A stretch of DNA of 64,000 bases from Rhodoferax koreense. Its GTDB lineage: Bacteria > Pseudomonadota > Gammaproteobacteria > Burkholderiales > Burkholderiaceae_C. Within the stretch, counting starts at the first letter, position 1. Each line of letters starts with the position of its first letter. Shown piece by piece: positions 37,531 to 47,078 of the stretch. The stretch spans positions 620,001-684,000 of the forward strand of contig NZ_CP019236.1 in assembly GCF_001955695.1 (NCBI RefSeq), in the 5' to 3' direction. A model generated the notes under the pieces. That model searched no databases, was not told where the DNA came from, and saw only the letters and a program-made list of their open reading frames with translations. Made by a program: the position numbers and the translations under genes.

Positions 37531-38813
37531 TGCGACGCTCCCCGCTGGAAGAACAGCGGCTGATACGGCCGCAGCACCAAGTCCTTGCTCACCATCACCC
37601 GCATCGGGAAGCCCGGCCGGATCGTCAGCGTCGGCTGGATGCTCATGTTGCGCTTCGTGATCTCCTGCCCGACTTGGTTCACCGTGTCCTGCGCGCTCTC
37701 ACGTCCCGCGATGACGATTCGGTTGCCATCGGTGCGGCTCTCGGGCGCCGCCAGCTCGGCGCCGATCCCTAGCAGCGTAGACAACGCAGCGCCGGCCAGG
37801 ATATGGTCCCAATGCCAATCGACGCCATCCTCGAGCCCAGCGTAGCCGGCAGGGTCGATGCCAGGTAGACGGTCGAGCGCAACCGACGATGTATCCGGCA
37901 GGATCAGCCGCGTCCATACCAGCAGCACGCGCCGCTGGCCGAAGGCTACCTGACTGTCGTAGCGGCCGATCAGGCGCGAGCCCTGCGGAATCAGTAGATG
38001 GCGACCCGTGGCGGTGTCGTAGACCGCCTCGGACACGTTGGCGATGACCTGGCCCGGCAGGTCGGAGTTGATCCCGGTCACCAGCGCCGCCGGGATGATC
38101 GTGCCTGCCATCACCTGGTAGGGCGACGCCGGCAACTGCAAGCTTCCGGGATTGCGCGTGGATGTGTCGCCCGCCTTCGCGACGAACGCCTCCTTCTGAT
38201 CCTGCCGGTTCTGCGCAGTCGTCGGATCCGAGGGCTGCGCTGCGGTGGCGGTGGCCCCCATTGGGTTGAACGGCTGATTGCCTGAAGCGAGCGCCGAAGG
38301 GTCAGCGACGGCCTGTACGGCGCCCGGCCTCGGCCCAGTGTTGCTGCCACCGCTACGGAAAAACACCGAAGACCGCGCCGCCTCTTCGGCCGCCAGACGC
38401 TCGGCCTGCGCCGGATCCACGCCACCGCCCGGCGGTCGAGTTTCCATCGGCTGCTGCGCCTTGACGATGGCAGGCCCTAGATCCCCCGGCAGCGGCTCGC
38501 CCAGCACGGGGGGCGCCGGCTTCAATGCCGGCGGGATTCCCGCATAGTCCTTGGGCAACCGGTCCAGGTTCTCGGCGCGAGAGACGCGATCGACGTTGAA
38601 CAGCTCGGTGGCCAGATTGCGCTCGCGCTTGTTCGACTGCAGCGACCACAGGGTGCCGCCGAGCACGGCAGCGGCCAGGACGCCGGCACCGACGGCCAGC
38701 ATGCGGCGGTTCAGGCGCGTGACGGGGCGCGGCGAAGCGCGCAAGGCCACGGATTCGGGTTCGACCTTCGGGGCTGCGGCCGGCGCCGTATCGGGCATGT
38801 CGGACGTCGCCAT
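37527..38813 (-). CDS. trbI: conjugal transfer protein TrbI (VirB10-like)
   Basis: A 428-aa type IV secretion channel protein spanning the envelope. Short cytoplasmic tail, one membrane helix (MLAVGAGVLAAAVLGGTLW, about 38-56), a long Pro/Ala-rich periplasmic linker, and the C-terminal VirB10 beta domain (SPYQVMAGTIIPAALVTGINSDLPGQV, LLIPQGSRLIGRYDSQVAFGQ). It starts 2 bases after the trbG stop. Confidence 0.93.
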   Translation of the reverse strand: MATSDMPDTAPAAAPKVEPESVALRASPRPVTRLNRRMLAVGAGVLAAAVLGGTLWSLQSNKRERNLATELFNVDRVSRAENLDRLPKDYAGIPPALKPAPPVLGEPLPGDLGPAIVKAQQPMETRPPGGGVDPAQAERLAAEEAARSSVFFRSGGSNTGPRPGAVQAVADPSALASGNQPFNPMGATATAAQPSDPTTAQNRQDQKEAFVAKAGDTSTRNPGSLQLPASPYQVMAGTIIPAALVTGINSDLPGQVIANVSEAVYDTATGRHLLIPQGSRLIGRYDSQVAFGQRRVLLVWTRLILPDTSSVALDRLPGIDPAGYAGLEDGVDWHWDHILAGAALSTLLGIGAELAAPESRTDGNRIVIAGRESAQDTVNQVGQEITKRNMSIQPTLTIRPGFPMRVMVSKDLVLRPYQPLFFQRGASQ

Positions 38814-38815
38814 GC

Positions 38816-39838
38816 TCAGTTCCTCCGGTTTGCGCCTGTTCCAGCGCCCGCACTGACACCATCGGTGCGCTCGATGCGCACCACCTGCGCCTTGTCGCCG
38901 CCCAGCCGCAGTTCGGCCGCGCCGAACAGGCGGTCCACCACGTAGTACGGCGAACGGAAGCGGTAGTTCACCAGTTGCCCATCGCCTTGCGGCCCGATCA
39001 CGAATAGCGGCGGCAACTCACCTTGGGTGATGCTGCCTGGGAACTGGATGTAGACGCGCTCGCCATCGTCGAAGGCGCGCAGCGGCTTCCACGGCGGACT
39101 GTCGCCACTGACGGCGTAGCGAAATCTGATCTGCTCGAGCGTCATGCCGGTTTCCACCGGCGCGCTGGCCTGGGCTTGCTGCGCCTGCTTCTGCAGGGCC
39201 AGCATCCGGTCCTTCGGGTAGTCCCAGGACACAGAGGCCATCCAGGCCTGCGGCGTCGACGAGAGTTCGAGCAGGTAGGTGCGACGGTTCGTCGTCACCA
39301 CCAGGTTGGTCTTCAAGCCAATGCGCGTGGGCTTGACCAGGATGTTCACGCGCAGCGTCACACCTGACCCGCTGGCTGTATCCCCCACGATCCAGCGCAC
39401 CGTGTCGCCGGCCGAAACCGTCACCAGCTCCTCGCCCTGCTGCAGGGCAATGACGGTGACGCGTCCCGGACTGGTGTAGACCTGATACAGCGCGCCGTCA
39501 GCGTAGGGCCAGACCTGGATCGCATTGACATAGCCCTCGCGCGTCGGTGCGATGCGGGCCTCCAGGTTGGCACGGGAAACGCGGAGCTTTTCGTCCGCGG
39601 GTTCCGGTGTCAGCTTCGCGTCGGACTCGCTTGGCAGCGCTTTCATCTGCTCGGGCAGCGGCAAGGGCTTCGGCATCTCAACCACTTCGATGGGCTTCGG
39701 TGGATCCGGTAGCGGCTGCGCGGCAACGGCAACGGGCTCGTCCAGCGAGATCGTGGGCGGGGCCTTGCCCTGCGTGGCGCAGCCAGCGAGGACCAGCAAG
39801 ATCAATGGCAGTACGGATTTACGGAGATGCGTGTTCAC
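38816..39838 (-). CDS. trbG: conjugal transfer lipoprotein TrbG (VirB9-like)
   Basis: A 340-aa outer-membrane-associated channel component. The N-terminal signal ends in the lipobox LAGC (Cys20), unusual in that VirB7 normally supplies the lipid anchor in VirB systems. The C-terminal VirB9 domain includes IRFRYAVSGDSPPWKPLRAFDDG and QFPGSITQGELPPLFVIG. Start overlaps the trbF stop (ATGA). Confidence 0.92.
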   Translation of the reverse strand: MNTHLRKSVLPLILLVLAGCATQGKAPPTISLDEPVAVAAQPLPDPPKPIEVVEMPKPLPLPEQMKALPSESDAKLTPEPADEKLRVSRANLEARIAPTREGYVNAIQVWPYADGALYQVYTSPGRVTVIALQQGEELVTVSAGDTVRWIVGDTASGSGVTLRVNILVKPTRIGLKTNLVVTTNRRTYLLELSSTPQAWMASVSWDYPKDRMLALQKQAQQAQASAPVETGMTLEQIRFRYAVSGDSPPWKPLRAFDDGERVYIQFPGSITQGELPPLFVIGPQGDGQLVNYRFRSPYYVVDRLFGAAELRLGGDKAQVVRIERTDGVSAGAGTGANRRN

Positions 39839-40548
39839 GGCTTTGTTCCTTTCATTGCATCGGTGGATTCGAGTTCACGGCTCCAGGACAGCCCGTTGAC
39901 ATAGATGCCCAGTGGGTTCTTGCGCAGCCGCTGCTCGGTGCGCGGCGGCTGCAGCACGACGGCCAGCACGGCCGTCCAGCGCTCCATGCCAGAGGGCGAG
40001 CCGTTCGCGAAGCTGCGCTCGATCCAGCGCACCTGGAAAGACGTGTCGCTGGCCCGCACAACGCTCGTCACCTCCACGGCCACCGAGCTTTGCCCAATGC
40101 GCGAGAACGGATCGTTCGCTCGCGCGTAGTCGTTCAAGGTGGCCGCTCCACGGTCCGTCGTGTACTCGTAGGCCTCGAGCCAGTTCTGCCGCACCACGAT
40201 CGGGTCGATAGACAGCGAACGCACGTCGGTGACGAAGCGCGCCAAGTGGTGCGCGATCTGCGCGTCGTTGGGCTTGTAGGGCGTGGCCGCCTCGCCCACA
40301 GCACGCACCTGACCGGCGTTGTCCACCTCGACGACGAATGGCGTCACGATGGACTGGGCCGAACGCCACACGAGGCCGCCGGCCATCAGCAGCGCGAGGG
40401 ACAGGCAACCGAAAGCCATCAGCCTCCAGTTCTTCGCCTGAACGCGCGCGCTGCCGATGCGCTGGTCCCAGACCTGCGCGGCGGCCTGGTAGGGGGTGAC
40501 GGGTTCGGGCGTCGCCGAGTACCGCACCTGGGGTCGTTTGAACCGCAT
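39835..40548 (-). CDS. trbF: conjugal transfer protein TrbF (VirB8-like)
   Basis: A 237-aa bitopic inner-membrane protein: cytoplasmic N-terminus (PYQAAAQVWDQRIGSARVQAKNWR), one helix (about 47-66), and the periplasmic NTF2-like VirB8 domain (DPIVVRQNWLEAYEYTTDRGAATLNDYAR, WTAVLAVVLQPP). It nucleates channel assembly. 22 bases after trbL, overlapping trbG. Confidence 0.92.
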   Translation of the reverse strand: MRFKRPQVRYSATPEPVTPYQAAAQVWDQRIGSARVQAKNWRLMAFGCLSLALLMAGGLVWRSAQSIVTPFVVEVDNAGQVRAVGEAATPYKPNDAQIAHHLARFVTDVRSLSIDPIVVRQNWLEAYEYTTDRGAATLNDYARANDPFSRIGQSSVAVEVTSVVRASDTSFQVRWIERSFANGSPSGMERWTAVLAVVLQPPRTEQRLRKNPLGIYVNGLSWSRELESTDAMKGTKP

Positions 40549-40570
40549 CTGGATCTCCTATGAATTTGAG

Positions 40571-41941
40571 TCAGGTACTCGAGCTGTCATGCAGGCTCGG
40601 GCTGGCGCCACTTCCTCCGGCATCGCCCGAACGCAACGTGTGCGCAGCCGTCGTCGCCGCATGCGTCATCTGCTGTTTGCGGCGCATCTGCTTGGCCCAC
40701 GCGGGCTCAGCAGTTGGCGCATGGGCTTCGGACCCATCGGCCGCGGGCTTGGCAGCGGCAGGCGCAGCCGCATCGGCAACGAAGCTCGCCACCCCGTCTT
40801 TGACGGCTCTGGCGCCGGACGCGACGCGCTGGCCCACGGCGCTGGTACCACTGCGCGCGACGTTGGCAAGGCCTGCACCGGCCGCGCGCATGCCGCCGGC
40901 GCCCGATGCTGCAGCGCCGGCTTGGTAGGCGGATTTCGCCCCGCTGGCCACGGCCGTTGCAGAGCGCGCGGCGCTTGCGCCGCCGCCGATGGCTGATCGC
41001 GCGGCACCCGGCGCCATGCGAGCGCCAGCGGCCACCGCAGAACCCGCACCTGCCACAGCAGCACCGCCGGCCACGGCCAAGCCGGCGGCACCCAGCGCCG
41101 TCCCCGCCGCCGCACCCGCTCCGAGCTGGGGTGCGCCAGACACCAGACCCGTCGCAATGCCCGGCCCGAAGATCCCCAGACCCAGCATCGCCAGCGCGGC
41201 CAGCATGATGACAAGCGCATGGTCGATGGAGGGCTCGGCGCCCGGCGGCACTGTGAACTCGGCGAACAGGCCTGTGCCGATGCCCACGATCACGGCCAGC
41301 ACCAGCACCTTGATGCCCGAAGACACCACGTTGCCCAGCACCCGTTCGGCCAAGAACGCCGTCTTGTTCCAGAGCGCGAACGGCACGAGCACGAAGCCTG
41401 CGAGCGTGGTCAGCTTGAACTCGATCAGCGTCACGAACAGCTGCACCGCGAGCACGAAGAAGCTCACGATCAGCACCAGCCAGGCCAGGAACAGCACGGT
41501 GATGACATCGAGGTTCGCGAACACCTCCGGAAAGCCCGTCAGGTCGCTGATCTGCTTCATGATCGGCGCGCCGGCCTCCACGCCCACGCGCGCCAGCCGG
41601 CCCGGCTGCAGCAACTGGCCCTGGGTCATCGACGAGCCCGACGCCACCAGCCCCAGTCCGGCGAACGACCGGAACACGATCCCCGACAAGCTGTTGAAGT
41701 TATTCAGGATGAAGGCGAAGGCGCCGACGTACAGCACCTTCTTGATCAGCTTGCCGATCACGTCGTCGCCACTGCCGCCGCTGGCGTTACTCATCGCCCA
41801 GAAGAGGCCTGCCAGCGTCATGTCTATCGCGACCAGCGTGGCTGTCAGGAACCCCACCTCGCCGCCCAGCAGGCCGAAGCCCGAGTCGATGTAGCGCGAG
41901 AAGACGTCCAGGAAGCGGTCGATGACCGACAGGTCGTTCAT
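40571..41941 (-). CDS. trbL: conjugal transfer membrane protein TrbL (VirB6-like)
   Basis: A 456-aa polytopic protein. Six or so hydrophobic segments occupy residues 20-260 (for example VITVLFLAWLVLIVSFFVLAVQLFVTLIEF), followed by a long Ala/Gly low-complexity tail to the C-terminus typical of TrbL. It forms the inner-membrane translocation platform. Three bases separate it from the EexN-type gene. Confidence 0.92.
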   Translation of the reverse strand: MNDLSVIDRFLDVFSRYIDSGFGLLGGEVGFLTATLVAIDMTLAGLFWAMSNASGGSGDDVIGKLIKKVLYVGAFAFILNNFNSLSGIVFRSFAGLGLVASGSSMTQGQLLQPGRLARVGVEAGAPIMKQISDLTGFPEVFANLDVITVLFLAWLVLIVSFFVLAVQLFVTLIEFKLTTLAGFVLVPFALWNKTAFLAERVLGNVVSSGIKVLVLAVIVGIGTGLFAEFTVPPGAEPSIDHALVIMLAALAMLGLGIFGPGIATGLVSGAPQLGAGAAAGTALGAAGLAVAGGAAVAGAGSAVAAGARMAPGAARSAIGGGASAARSATAVASGAKSAYQAGAAASGAGGMRAAGAGLANVARSGTSAVGQRVASGARAVKDGVASFVADAAAPAAAKPAADGSEAHAPTAEPAWAKQMRRKQQMTHAATTAAHTLRSGDAGGSGASPSLHDSSST

Positions 41942-41944
41942 CGG

Positions 41945-42283
41945 TCAGTCCTTGGGCGCCGATGGAGGCATGGGAGACGGTGCTGCGGGCGCCGATGCCG
42001 CGGGCGGAGAGAACGCTGCCGGCGGCGGGGATGTGGTCGAAGAGGGCGGCGTGTACTTCGGCCCGTCGCTGCCAAAGAACCGCTGGCGCGTTGCCTCTGC
42101 CACCGCGTTGCACTGGGCATCGCCGACCTTGGCGTGGTCAACCTTGCATTGCGCGCGCAGTTCCTTCAGGCGCTCGGGATTGGCCATCAGCGACTCGACG
42201 GACTCGATGGGCGCGGGCTTGCTGCAGGCAGCAACCAACACCGCTGCGACAGCGGCCAGGATCATGATCAGAAGCTGTCTCAT
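41945..42283 (-). CDS. EexN/TrbK-type entry exclusion lipoprotein
   Basis: A 112-aa lipoprotein: signal LLIMILAAVAAVLVAAC with lipid Cys20, then a short conserved part (SVESLMANPERLKELRAQCKVDHAKVGDAQCNAVAEA with paired Cys) and a disordered Pro/Ser/Ala tail. Family members between trbJ and trbL block uptake of the same element by a cell that already carries it. Confidence 0.85.
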   Translation of the reverse strand: MRQLLIMILAAVAAVLVAACSKPAPIESVESLMANPERLKELRAQCKVDHAKVGDAQCNAVAEATRQRFFGSDGPKYTPPSSTTSPPPAAFSPPAASAPAAPSPMPPSAPKD

Positions 42284-42292
42284 GGCCGCCCC

Positions 42293-43021
42293 TCAGTTGC
42301 TGTAGAAGTTGACCGTGTAGGGCGTGTACGTCGTGCCGTCGCCCTGGAAACGCCGGCGCACCTCGCGTGCGCGCTCCTGCACCGCGACCTGCCGCGCCTG
42401 CTCCAGCGCCGTCGCACGATCCTGCGTGATCTGGAGCTGCTGCGCCTGCATCGCCTGGCGCGATTGCAGGGCCAGCAACTGGTTCGTCGCTTGCATTGCC
42501 TGCAGGGCCCCGGCGGCCGACTGGCTGCGGTTCACCAGGTCGGTCAGGGTCCGCTCGTCGGACGTGAAGTTCTGCACTGCCTGGGACTGCACCTTGGCCG
42601 CGGTGCGCAGCGCTTCGAGGGAGTTGGTCCAGCGCGTGCGCGCGTCGGTCGCCATCTGCGTGCCCGAGATCGCCGCCGAATAAGACTCGGGGTACAGCCG
42701 ACGGAAATCCGTCTCCATCTGCGCAACGTTGAAGGCCAGGCCCTGGCCCTGCTGGATCAACTGGTTCGTCGCCGATAGGGCTGCGCGCAGCTCATTGAGC
42801 GCGCTGAAATCCAGGCTGGTCAGATTGCGTGCCTGATTCATCAGCGATTGCGCCTGGTTCTGCAACTGTTTGATCTGGTTGTTGATCTGCTCAAGCGTGT
42901 TGGCGGCCGTCATGATGTTCTGCGCCAGATTGGTGGGATCGATCACGACCCACTGCGCATGCGCGGCGGGAGCAATGGCGATCAGCGACGCCGCAGCGGC
43001 GGCGAGAAGCTGCTTCTTCAT
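42293..43021 (-). CDS. trbJ: conjugal transfer protein TrbJ (VirB5-like)
   Basis: A 242-aa exported protein with signal peptide (KKQLLAAAAASLIAIAPAAHA) and a long helical body rich in Gln and Asn (NTLEQINNQIKQLQNQAQSLMNQARNL). VirB5 homologues sit at the pilus tip. Start overlaps the trbE stop. Confidence 0.9.
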   Translation of the reverse strand: MKKQLLAAAAASLIAIAPAAHAQWVVIDPTNLAQNIMTAANTLEQINNQIKQLQNQAQSLMNQARNLTSLDFSALNELRAALSATNQLIQQGQGLAFNVAQMETDFRRLYPESYSAAISGTQMATDARTRWTNSLEALRTAAKVQSQAVQNFTSDERTLTDLVNRSQSAAGALQAMQATNQLLALQSRQAMQAQQLQITQDRATALEQARQVAVQERAREVRRRFQGDGTTYTPYTVNFYSN

Positions 43022-45456
43022 GGTGAGTTCTCCTGAAGTGACGAAGGAATGAATGGAAACGATGGGATGAGGTCAGCGGCCCAATCGAGGTCGCGGTGGC
43101 GCAGCCAAGCTGCTGCGAAGCCCGAGGAAGTGGCGGCTGCGGACACGGCGTCGATGGCCCGTTGGTCTTCGGGTGTGGACGCTCCGGCAAACGCCAGCGC
43201 CACCGGCCCCAGTCCGAGGTCGAAAACCCGGTTGCCCAGCCGCGACTGGTAGTAGTAGTCGCGTTTGGGTTGCGCAGTCGCGACGATTTCGATCTGCCGC
43301 CCGTTGAGTCCGAAACCCTCGTAGATCACCCGAATCTGCGGCTCGGTCGCCTGCGGGTTCGGCAGGAAAATGCGGCTTGCGCAGCTCTCCACGATGGCCG
43401 GCGCAATCGTCGAATCCTTGATGTCCGCCAGCGACTGCGTGGCGAAGATCACCGAGACGTTCTTCTTGCGTAGCGTCTTGAGCCACTGACGGATGCGCGA
43501 GGCGAACACCGTGTCATCGAGGAACAGCCAGGCCTCATCCAGAATCAGCAACGTAGGCGCGCCATCGAAGCGCTCGTCGAAGCGGGCAAACAGGTAGCCG
43601 AGCACCGCCAGCACTGCCGCCTTGCTGTGCATCAGCTCTTCCATCTCGAAGCCCTGCACAGATGCAGTACCGAGCCGGTCCCTTTCGGCATCGAGCAGCT
43701 TGCCGTGCGCGCCGCCCAGAACGTAGGGCTGCAGGGCCTGACGCAGGGCGTTGGACTGCAGCAGCACCGACAGCCCGGTCATGGTTCGCTGCTCGAACGG
43801 AGCGCTGGCCAGACTGTTGAGCGCCGACCAGACGGCGTCCTTCTCGGGCGGGCCGACGGTGACGCCTTCTTGAATCAAGCGCCCCTCGATCCACTCGGCC
43901 GCCCAGGTGCGGTAGCCGTGCTGGTCGATGCGGGCGAGTGGCTGGAACGCAATGGCGCCCTCGGTGCCGAGGTCGTAGTGTTCGCCGCCGAGCCCGAGAA
44001 TGGTGGCTCGCATGGAGCGGCCCATGTCGAAGGCGAAGATGCGCGAGCCAGGGTAGCGACGGAACTGCATCGCCAGCGTCGCGAGCAGAACCGACTTGCC
44101 CATGCCGGTCGGTCCCACGATCAGTGTATGGCCAACGTCGCCGATGTGCGTGACCAGACGGAACGGCGTCGCTCCATCGGTGCGGGTGACGATCAGCGGC
44201 GGGCCATCAAGGTGCGCATTGCGCTCCGGCCCGGCCCACACGGCCGACACCGGCATCATGTGCGCCAAGTTCAACGTCGAAACAATGGGTTGGCGCACGT
44301 TCGCGTAGGCGTGGCCTGGCACCGATGACAGCCAAGCATCGACCGCGTTCAATGTCTCGGGTATGGTGACGAAGCCGCGACCCTGGATGGCCCGTTCGAC
44401 GGCACGCAGCTTTTCGTCGGCCGCAGTGGCGTCGGCGTCGAGTACGGTCACCGTGGCCGTGACGTAGCCGAAGGCCACCTGGTCGCCGCCCAGCTCCTGC
44501 AGTGCCGCGTCGGCGTCCGTTGCCTTGTTCGAGGCATCGGAATCCACCAGCGGACTCTCCTGCTGGAAGATGGTTTCGCGCAGCAGCGCAACGATATTCT
44601 TGCGCTTGGCGAACCACTGGCGGCGCAGGCGGCTCAGTTCCTTCTCCGACTCAGCCTTGTCCAGGCACAGGAATCGCGTGCTCCAGCGGTAGGCGAAGCC
44701 TAAGCGGTTCAGATCATCGAGCAGGCCCGGCCAAGTGGAGGTCGGAAACCCGCGAATCGACAGCGCCCGCAGGTGCTGATTTCCGAGCATCGGCGCCAGA
44801 CCGCCCACTAACGGTTCGTCGGCCAGCAGCGCGTCCAGATGCATGGCTACCTCGGGCACGGCCACCGCATGCCGGCGCGTGGACACGCAGCCATGCAGGT
44901 AGGTCAAGGTCTGCGCGTCGTCGAGCCATGAGATCTCCGGCATCACGCCGTCGAGCAGACCGAAGAGGCGTTCGGTCTCGGACACGAAGGCTTCGAGCCG
45001 CTCACGCCAATCCACGCCTTCAGACCGGTGGTTCTCATAGAGCATCCGGGCCGCGCGGGCCGTCGACTCCTCAGGCGGCAGGTACAGCAGCGTCACGTGG
45101 TAGCTGCTTTCGAAGTGGCTGGCGTCCTCCTCGAAAGCGGCACGGCGTTCTTCGTCAACCAGCCACGAGAGCGGCTCGGGAAAGCTCGAATCGGGATAGT
45201 CAGCCGCTTCGCGTCGCACGGCGTCGACGAACAAGGCCCAACCGGAGCCGAGACGCCGTAGCGCGTTGTTGAGCCGCGCCGACGTGGCGACCAACTCTCC
45301 TTGTGTCGCGCTGTCCAGGTCCGGCCCCCGGAACCGTGCCGTGCGCTGGAACGAGCCATCCTTGTTGAGCACGACGCCGGGCGCCACCATTCCGGCCCAC
45401 GGTAACCAGTCGGCCAGCAACGCGGGGCGCTTGCGGTATTCGGTGAGATTCAACAT
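43018..45456 (-). CDS. trbE: conjugal transfer ATPase TrbE (VirB4-like)
   Basis: An 812-aa ATPase powering pilus assembly and DNA transfer. Walker A GPTGMGKSVLLATLAMQF (about 450), Walker B TLLILDEAWLFLDD (about 645), and the FATQSLADIKDSTIAPAIVESC motif are all present. ATG 45456 gives the family start LNLTEYRKRPALLADWLPWAG; an upstream in-frame extension overlaps trbD and is rejected. Confidence 0.94.
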   Translation of the reverse strand: MLNLTEYRKRPALLADWLPWAGMVAPGVVLNKDGSFQRTARFRGPDLDSATQGELVATSARLNNALRRLGSGWALFVDAVRREAADYPDSSFPEPLSWLVDEERRAAFEEDASHFESSYHVTLLYLPPEESTARAARMLYENHRSEGVDWRERLEAFVSETERLFGLLDGVMPEISWLDDAQTLTYLHGCVSTRRHAVAVPEVAMHLDALLADEPLVGGLAPMLGNQHLRALSIRGFPTSTWPGLLDDLNRLGFAYRWSTRFLCLDKAESEKELSRLRRQWFAKRKNIVALLRETIFQQESPLVDSDASNKATDADAALQELGGDQVAFGYVTATVTVLDADATAADEKLRAVERAIQGRGFVTIPETLNAVDAWLSSVPGHAYANVRQPIVSTLNLAHMMPVSAVWAGPERNAHLDGPPLIVTRTDGATPFRLVTHIGDVGHTLIVGPTGMGKSVLLATLAMQFRRYPGSRIFAFDMGRSMRATILGLGGEHYDLGTEGAIAFQPLARIDQHGYRTWAAEWIEGRLIQEGVTVGPPEKDAVWSALNSLASAPFEQRTMTGLSVLLQSNALRQALQPYVLGGAHGKLLDAERDRLGTASVQGFEMEELMHSKAAVLAVLGYLFARFDERFDGAPTLLILDEAWLFLDDTVFASRIRQWLKTLRKKNVSVIFATQSLADIKDSTIAPAIVESCASRIFLPNPQATEPQIRVIYEGFGLNGRQIEIVATAQPKRDYYYQSRLGNRVFDLGLGPVALAFAGASTPEDQRAIDAVSAAATSSGFAAAWLRHRDLDWAADLIPSFPFIPSSLQENSP

Positions 45457-45463
45457 CGTGACC

Positions 45464-45736
45464 TCACACGTCCAGCAACTGCCGGTGCTTGATGTGTCGC
45501 GCGAAGACCTGCATGAATTGCGGGTCCAGGCGAGCTCCCCAGACGGCGAGCGAATGTCCGATGACCCATAGCCCGAAGCCGGGAAGCCAGAGCTGCAGGC
45601 CCAAGCCGACTGCGGCGGCCAGCGTGCCGTTGGCGATCGCCACGGTGCGCGGTGCCCCACCCAGCAGGATCGGCTCGGTCAAAGACCGGTGCAGCGGCAC
45701 CTCGAAGCCGGCCAGACTTCCGATGGTGGAGTTCAT
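45464..45736 (-). CDS. trbD: conjugal transfer protein TrbD (VirB3-like)
   Basis: A 90-aa inner-membrane protein: VPLHRSLTEPILLGGAPRTVAIANGTLAAAVGLGLQLWLPGF, the typical VirB3 start with a double hydrophobic segment. It overlaps trbC (ATGA) and lies 7 bases before trbE, with which VirB3 functions (the two are fused in some systems). Confidence 0.92.
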   Translation of the reverse strand: MNSTIGSLAGFEVPLHRSLTEPILLGGAPRTVAIANGTLAAAVGLGLQLWLPGFGLWVIGHSLAVWGARLDPQFMQVFARHIKHRQLLDV

Positions 45737-46065
45737 GCCAGCACCGCCCCGCCCGTGAAGCTGAAGAAGGTCAGGAAAAAACTGGACGCGGCGAAAGCGA
45801 TCGACAGACCAAACACGATCTGGATCAATTTCCGGAAGCCGCCGCTGGTGTCGCCGAAGGCTAGGGCCAGGCCAGTCGAAATGATGACGATCACTGCAAT
45901 GATCCGTGCCACCGGTCCCTGAATGGATTCGAGCACCGATTGCAGCGGTGCCTCCCAAGGCATGTTCGAGCCGGCCGCATGCGCGGGCAGCGCCACGGCG
46001 AGCAGCAGTGCCGCTGCGGCGGCAACGTAGAGAAGCGGTTTTGCGGAAACGCGTGAAGTCGTCAT
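45733..46065 (-). CDS. trbC: conjugative pilin TrbC (VirB2-like)
   Basis: A 110-aa propilin: long signal (LLYVAAAAALLLAVALPAHA, cleavage after about residue 30), then two hydrophobic helices separated by the short polar loop FGDTSGGFRKL, as in VirB2. Overlaps trbB by 4 bases and trbD by 4. Confidence 0.92.
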   Translation of the reverse strand: MTTSRVSAKPLLYVAAAAALLLAVALPAHAAGSNMPWEAPLQSVLESIQGPVARIIAVIVIISTGLALAFGDTSGGFRKLIQIVFGLSIAFAASSFFLTFFSFTGGAVLA

Positions 46066-47078
46066 GAAGGATCTCCTGTGGAAGAAGGGTTGGAAGGAGG
46101 AAGCGACGGGAAGAAAGACAGCTCGGTATCGAGCTGGTAGCCGTGGCTGTCATGGCCGACGACGCGCGCGATCTCTCGCACGCGGCGCGAGCGGCCACGG
46201 CCGGCAATGAAGACGATGACGTTGACCGCCTCGGCAATCAGGGCGCGCGGGATGGTCACGCTGACCTCCTGCACCAGTTGCTCCAGCCGCGTGAGCGCGC
46301 CGTGCGCCGAGCCGGCATGCACGGTGGCAATGCCGCCGGGGTGTCCAGTGCCCCAGGCCTTGAGCAGGTCCAGTGCTTCGGAGCCGCGCACCTCGCCGAC
46401 GACAATGCGGTCCGGTCGCAACCGCAAGGTGGCACGCACCAGGTCGGCCATGGTGCTCACGCCCGGCTCGGTGCGCATGCACACATGGTCGTCGCTGCGG
46501 CACTGGAGCTCCACCGTGTCTTCGAGGATCAGCACACGGTCGCGCGTCTCTGCGATCTCGTCGAGCAAGGCATTGGCCAGCGTGGTCTTGCCGGTGCTGG
46601 TGCCGCCCGCGATGACGACGTTCAGGCGCTCGCGCACCGCGCGGCGCAGGAACGCCGCCTGCTCCTCGGTCATCACGCCATCGGCCACGTAATGGGCCAG
46701 CGTCATGATGTGCAGCGCCCGCTTGCGGATCGCAAACGACGGCGCGCGCACGACGGGCGGCAGCACCCCAAGGAAGCGTTCACCAGTCTCAGGCAGCTCG
46801 GCCGACAGGATCGGTGCGCCCGGATGCACCTCGGTCCGCACGTGCGCGGCCACCAGCCGGATGATCCGTTCGGCCACTGCGGGCGGAATCGCTGCGCCGG
46901 TGGCCTCCCGGCCCGAGCCCAGCCGGTCCACCCAAAGCGAGCCGTCCGGGTTCAGTAGCACTTCGACGACTTCGGGGTCCTCCAACGCGGCCGCAATCTC
47001 CGGCCCCATGGCTGTGCGCAGCATGCGGATGCGCCGCTCCAACGAGGCGTCCATGCCGTTCGGATCAGGCGGGTTCAC
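46062..47078 (-). CDS. trbB: conjugal transfer ATPase TrbB (VirB11-like)
   Basis: A 338-aa hexameric secretion ATPase. Walker A is IAGGTSTGKTTLANALL, the Asp box ILEDTVELQC, Walker B region RPDRIVVGEVRGSEALDLLKAWGTGHPGG, and the His box AGSAHGALTRL. The proposed GTG start at 47078 is 6 bases after GGAGG and overlaps the copG-like gene by 14 bases; ATGs at 47102 and 47054 are alternatives. Confidence 0.93.
   Translation of the reverse strand: MNPPDPNGMDASLERRIRMLRTAMGPEIAAALEDPEVVEVLLNPDGSLWVDRLGSGREATGAAIPPAVAERIIRLVAAHVRTEVHPGAPILSAELPETGERFLGVLPPVVRAPSFAIRKRALHIMTLAHYVADGVMTEEQAAFLRRAVRERLNVVIAGGTSTGKTTLANALLDEIAETRDRVLILEDTVELQCRSDDHVCMRTEPGVSTMADLVRATLRLRPDRIVVGEVRGSEALDLLKAWGTGHPGGIATVHAGSAHGALTRLEQLVQEVSVTIPRALIAEAVNVIVFIAGRGRSRRVREIARVVGHDSHGYQLDTELSFFPSLPPSNPSSTGDPS

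Noticed and set aside
41219..42778. Plus-strand frame opposite trbL, eexN and trbJ
   Set aside because: Arg/His/Gln-rich shadow with no motif, overlapping three standard transfer genes.
43018..45660. Longer trbE start at 45660
   Set aside because: It would overlap trbD almost completely, and the extension is not TrbE-like.
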